Source: Anas platyrhynchos (Eukaryota; Chordata; Aves; Anseriformes; Anatidae). From it: a DNA stretch of 64,000 bases. The position numbers and the translations under genes are program-made. Shown piece by piece: positions 60,601-64,000 of this stretch (positions are counted from its first letter, which is position 1; every line of letters starts with the position of its first letter). The notes beneath the pieces are model-generated. The model searched no databases. It saw only the letters and a program-made list of their open reading frames with translations, and was not told the DNA's origin. The stretch spans positions 36,963,501 to 37,027,500 of the forward strand of contig NC_092594.1 in the NCBI RefSeq assembly GCF_047663525.1, in the 5' to 3' direction.

Positions 60601-63012
60601 TCCTCTTTATTGCCTGTATGCTGTTGCTGGCTCTGCCTCAGTGGATGACCTTGGCCAGTCATTTCCCTTCTATAAAGTGGCAATTGGGCTATTTACTCCC
60701 TTCCCATAGGTGCTAGGAAGCTTAATTAATATCTGCTTTGAGATCCTCAAAAGGTGCTAAAGTGTTACTATATACTAAAAACAATCTTTGTAGCTCTAAA
60801 CACTGAAGAGAGAAGGGACTATTAACTAGCTGTCAGTTTGGAAGGTGCTGTATGAGTGCATAATGTACTGCCTCTGCTCCTGAAACCACAGACCTTTCTG
60901 CAGGGACCCTTCTGTATGAGTCTCATCTCCATGAAAGTTTTCCCATCCAAGTTCTTATTGTTAAAAAATGACTCTTCTCTTGCCTATTTTCTTCAGGAAG
61001 CTGGGGAGAACATTTGCAGTGGAAGAAGAAGATCACTGTGTGGGAAGGAACACATCTTGCCTCATGAGATCCGAACACGGAACACAAATCCCATTGCAAG
61101 AGCTTCCCTGGTGCTCCTGCACACCTTGAATGTGCAATCTGCAGCTTTTTGTCAAAGCACATGATTTATGAAAGGCGGCTGGCTATGCACTGACGCCTCA
61201 GTGCAGCTTGGCTGTGCTGCGTGGGTCGCTCACCTGAAGAATGGGGATGACACTCATGGCTAGTCAAGAGAAGCTGCCAAGCATCCTTTGATATATAGTA
61301 CAGAGATTGCAGTGCACAGGACTGGGAACAAGAACAAAATCAGGTTCTTGGCCTGCAGGCATTGCCATGTATCTCAAACCAACCTTCAAAGAAAGTTATT
61401 ACACTGGAGTGAGAGCAGATCAAATCTGACGGTAATGTTTGCTTATTATTGTCAGTTTTCGACTGCAACCTAGGCTGTCTCTGAGCAATTTGTCCTTTGA
61501 TTTGAAGCTGATTGGGAGCAGAACAAAACGGCTCAATTATAAAGTTACCATAGCCGGATCTTCTTAAAAGTGAGCCTAAAAATCTCAGCTCTGCCTCGTT
61601 CTGAGGAAATCTCTGCCATAATTTGGCAATCTTCTCAGGATGGTCCCGGGGGGATGGAATAAAAGAGGAAGGCAATTCACTGCCTTCAGGTTTCTGGGTT
61701 TTCAGCTTAAGCTGATGGTATTGAAATGAAGGTGAGATTTGTTTAAACCTCTTCTGGAGTGAAACAGCTATTTCCAGCTGCTGCCATACCACATCGTGGA
61801 GTGACAGTAGGGAGGGGGGAAGGAGCTGAGCTGCAGGTGGGATGAGAGGATCCATACAAGATTTTGGCGTGTTCTCCTGGAGAAGAGTGAGATTGCTTGA
61901 AAACCGAAATTGGAGTGGTTCAAACTGCCCCCTTCAGAGCATATGTGAATCATATGCTTTAAAAACGACAGCAAAGCTCTAAGAATGGAGGTTTAGATTC
62001 TGCAAACTCTGCCGCGTCCACAAAGCTACTGAGAAAACAACCCAACACACAAGGTAATCAAGCCATGAAAACTCAACGCCTTGGCTCCTCCTTGCTGCAG
62101 CTCCATCAGATTTACCCAGGAGCTGGCTCAATCTTGCCAGCTTCAAACTAAATTAGAACCATTACATAGACAATTTTTCACTGGATTATTTTCCTAAGAA
62201 ACATGGAGAGAAGAATATCGGGCCTGGAGTAAACACCAAAAAAAAAAAAAATCACCTACAAACAGAAAGATCTGGCAAGAAGTCCTACGTGTGGCCCAGG
62301 CTGCCTGTTACCTATGCATACATTTACTTTATTCCTCACACCCTCGTGTCCGAGCGTCTCGAACTTGACATCACACGTTAAATCTTTGCGGGGAGGTGAG
62401 TTTCTGCAAAAAGAGAAATAATCCTTTTAGGCGGTGCCCATGGTTAATGCACATTTCCTTGCACTTCACAAGTGGTGAATGAGAGGTCTGATTAAACATG
62501 ATACAAAAAGAGCTTGTAAGTAGCACTGTTTACTAACATTTCAATTTCTATGCCTCATTTATTAGACTTAGAATAAAAAGGTTAGAGGGGTGTTTGGGAT
62601 TGTCTTTAACCTTGATGATATTTCCACTGAAGCAGCATAATGGCTCTTAATTGCTTAAGTGAAGAGAACATGTTGACATGTCCTTCTTTGTGCTTAAAGC
62701 TCTGTGCCTAAACCATTATGCTAATTCAAGCATTATATACACCAAAGTATTTATGGGACTGACACAAGTGATGTTGCAGGTAAAGGGCTGTGAAATGGTC
62801 TGTAAACAGAGAGAATTGATTCCAGGCCCAAAGCAATGCTGTTAAAGTCACAGACATTGAACAGCCAGCCCTACAATTTCTATCCAGATTGTCAAACTGG
62901 GTCAGACAGTGTCAGCAGGGCTGCCATTATAGATCAGATGGGTGGCTTTAATAATATGTAAACCAACCACATAAACGCAAATTAACATGGAGGCAATACG
63001 GACTTGACTGTG

Positions 63013-63054
63013 CCTTTTTTTTTTTTTTTTTCTTTTTTTTCTTTTTTTTTCCCC
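63013..63054. repeat. T/C-rich polypyrimidine run
   Basis: A 42-nt run of almost only T with isolated C bases. It is a low-complexity tract with no associated retrocopy visible. Confidence 0.9.
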
Positions 63055-64000
63055 GTGCACAGCAGTTTTGGTCACAGAATGCTCAATTGTAACATTTGCT
63101 AAAACATTGAGGTGTTTAAATAAAAGAGAGAGAAAGGATATCAGCACCATGACTTGTAACTGCATCTCTCCTAGCCCAGAGAGCAGCGCTGTGATTTGAA
63201 GGGATCACAAAGGCTCTGTACACCACGGGAATCTCCGTACACAAATAAATAGTCCAGCTGGGGAGGGGGGTTGTTTGCCAGTTTATCAACATATGCAGTT
63301 GTACAGATTTTTATTTTTTTTGGTTTTCCTCCTTGGGTCTAAGGTTAACAATACAGTTTTACATTCTGATAAAATAATTTATTATCTTACCTGTATTATT
63401 AATTGTAGCTCATAGATTTTCAGCAATTAATAGAATTTTGAAAGTACAGTTTCCTTTAAACCCTGTATGTAATTTATTATTTGCATTTCACTAATTTTAG
63501 ATAGCAAAATAAGACTGATCAGCTCTTGTTTAATTTCTGATTTTTTTTTTTTAATTTTATTTTATTTTTGGCTCTGGAGTGCTAGACTAATGCTCTTCTA
63601 TTTAGTTTTTAAAATGAGGCAGAGTAATATCTTAATCTCTGTATTTCTCTTGTGCATTTACAGTAGACATTTCCTTGATTCTGATTTTTTTTTTTAAATG
63701 TCATAAGAACAGTATAATTCATCCTAGATCTCCTCATATGTGCCATGTGAACCTCAGAGATGTTGTATATTCATAGTAGTTTGTAATTATTTAAATGACA
63801 GTAAATACAAAATAGCAGATTTCGTACCAACTTTTTTTTTTTTAATGTAAGATATAAACATTTAACTTAAATTCACCTGAGTGTCCTTTGAAGGTGATCC
63901 TTCAATAAAAGAGATATTTGAGATTCAACAGACCTGATTATAGATGAAAATCTAGAAAAATAAGGAGTATGTGCAGCCTATTTCCTCATAGAAGGAAAGC

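Larger units (their letters stand above)
51995..64000. other. Distal intergenic region, no gene recognised
   Basis: No exon or domain is recognisable in this 12-kb stretch. It includes the nested inverted repeat (53581-53880), a 36-bp spaced direct repeat (54553-54606), an AT-rich segment with SOX- and homeodomain-like sites (56130-56480), an A/G-rich run (58246-58290) and a T/C run (63013-63054). In human the next gene after ATG4C on this side is FOXD3, a distant neighbour, and this may be part of the same gene-poor interval. Confidence 0.55.

Noticed and set aside
61340..61855. 171-codon minus-strand open frame
   Set aside because: It is fairly long, but the peptide has no recognisable motif and the region has no splice or promoter context. 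Probably chance.
51995..64000. FOXD3 or ALG6 coding sequence at the right end
   Set aside because: No forkhead motif or glycosyltransferase-like frame is present. The known neighbour must lie further right.
1..64000. CRISPR arrays, bacterial operons, phage or endogenous retroviral genes
   Set aside because: There are no regularly spaced repeats with spacers, no closely packed genes with ribosome-binding sites, and no recognisable gag/pol or LTR pairs. The only mobile elements I can support are the two CR1 fragments.

Overview
This window reads as avian nuclear DNA. It carries two CR1 LINE fragments, one with the octamer 3' tail (ATTCTGTG)n typical of bird and reptile CR1. It also has compact vertebrate introns with GT-AG ends and a gene pair, DOCK7 and ATG4C, that are also neighbours in divergent orientation in human. 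The species cannot be fixed from sequence alone.

Layout. Positions 1-7270 are the start of DOCK7 intron 1, with DOCK7 on the minus strand. The only DOCK7 coding sequence in the window is the short first exon at 7271-7308, inside a CpG island that also holds a 112-nt uninterrupted polypyrimidine run. Positions 7.5-14.6 kb are intergenic. At 14.6-15.2 kb a second CpG island with two inverted ZNF143/THAP11-type sites forms the ATG4C promoter. The ATG4C gene then runs on the plus strand to about 42.2 kb. Ten coding exons (18045-41104) splice in frame to a 459-residue autophagy cysteine protease with its catalytic Cys, Asp and His in place. Intron 7 holds a decayed antisense CR1 copy. From 42.2 to 64 kb I see no protein gene. 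That tract holds a younger sense CR1 3' fragment (about 51.19-51.99 kb), a roughly 300-bp nested inverted repeat (53.58-53.88 kb) and several AT-rich segments that look like candidate regulatory elements.

How the genes work. ATG4C is a cytosolic protease that processes ATG8-family proteins (LC3/GABARAP) and removes them from lipid. DOCK7 is a Rac/Cdc42 guanine-nucleotide exchange factor. I see no functional link between them. They are neighbours, and their islands lie about 7.5 kb apart, so they do not share one bidirectional promoter.

Most notable observations: an out-of-frame uORF in good Kozak context overlapping the ATG4C start; the paired ZNF143-type sites; the nested palindrome near 53.7 kb; a 20-bp tandem duplication over the intron 4 branch-point region; and an unassigned exon-like segment on the minus strand at 11.07-11.15 kb. 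I found no clearly novel biological system.
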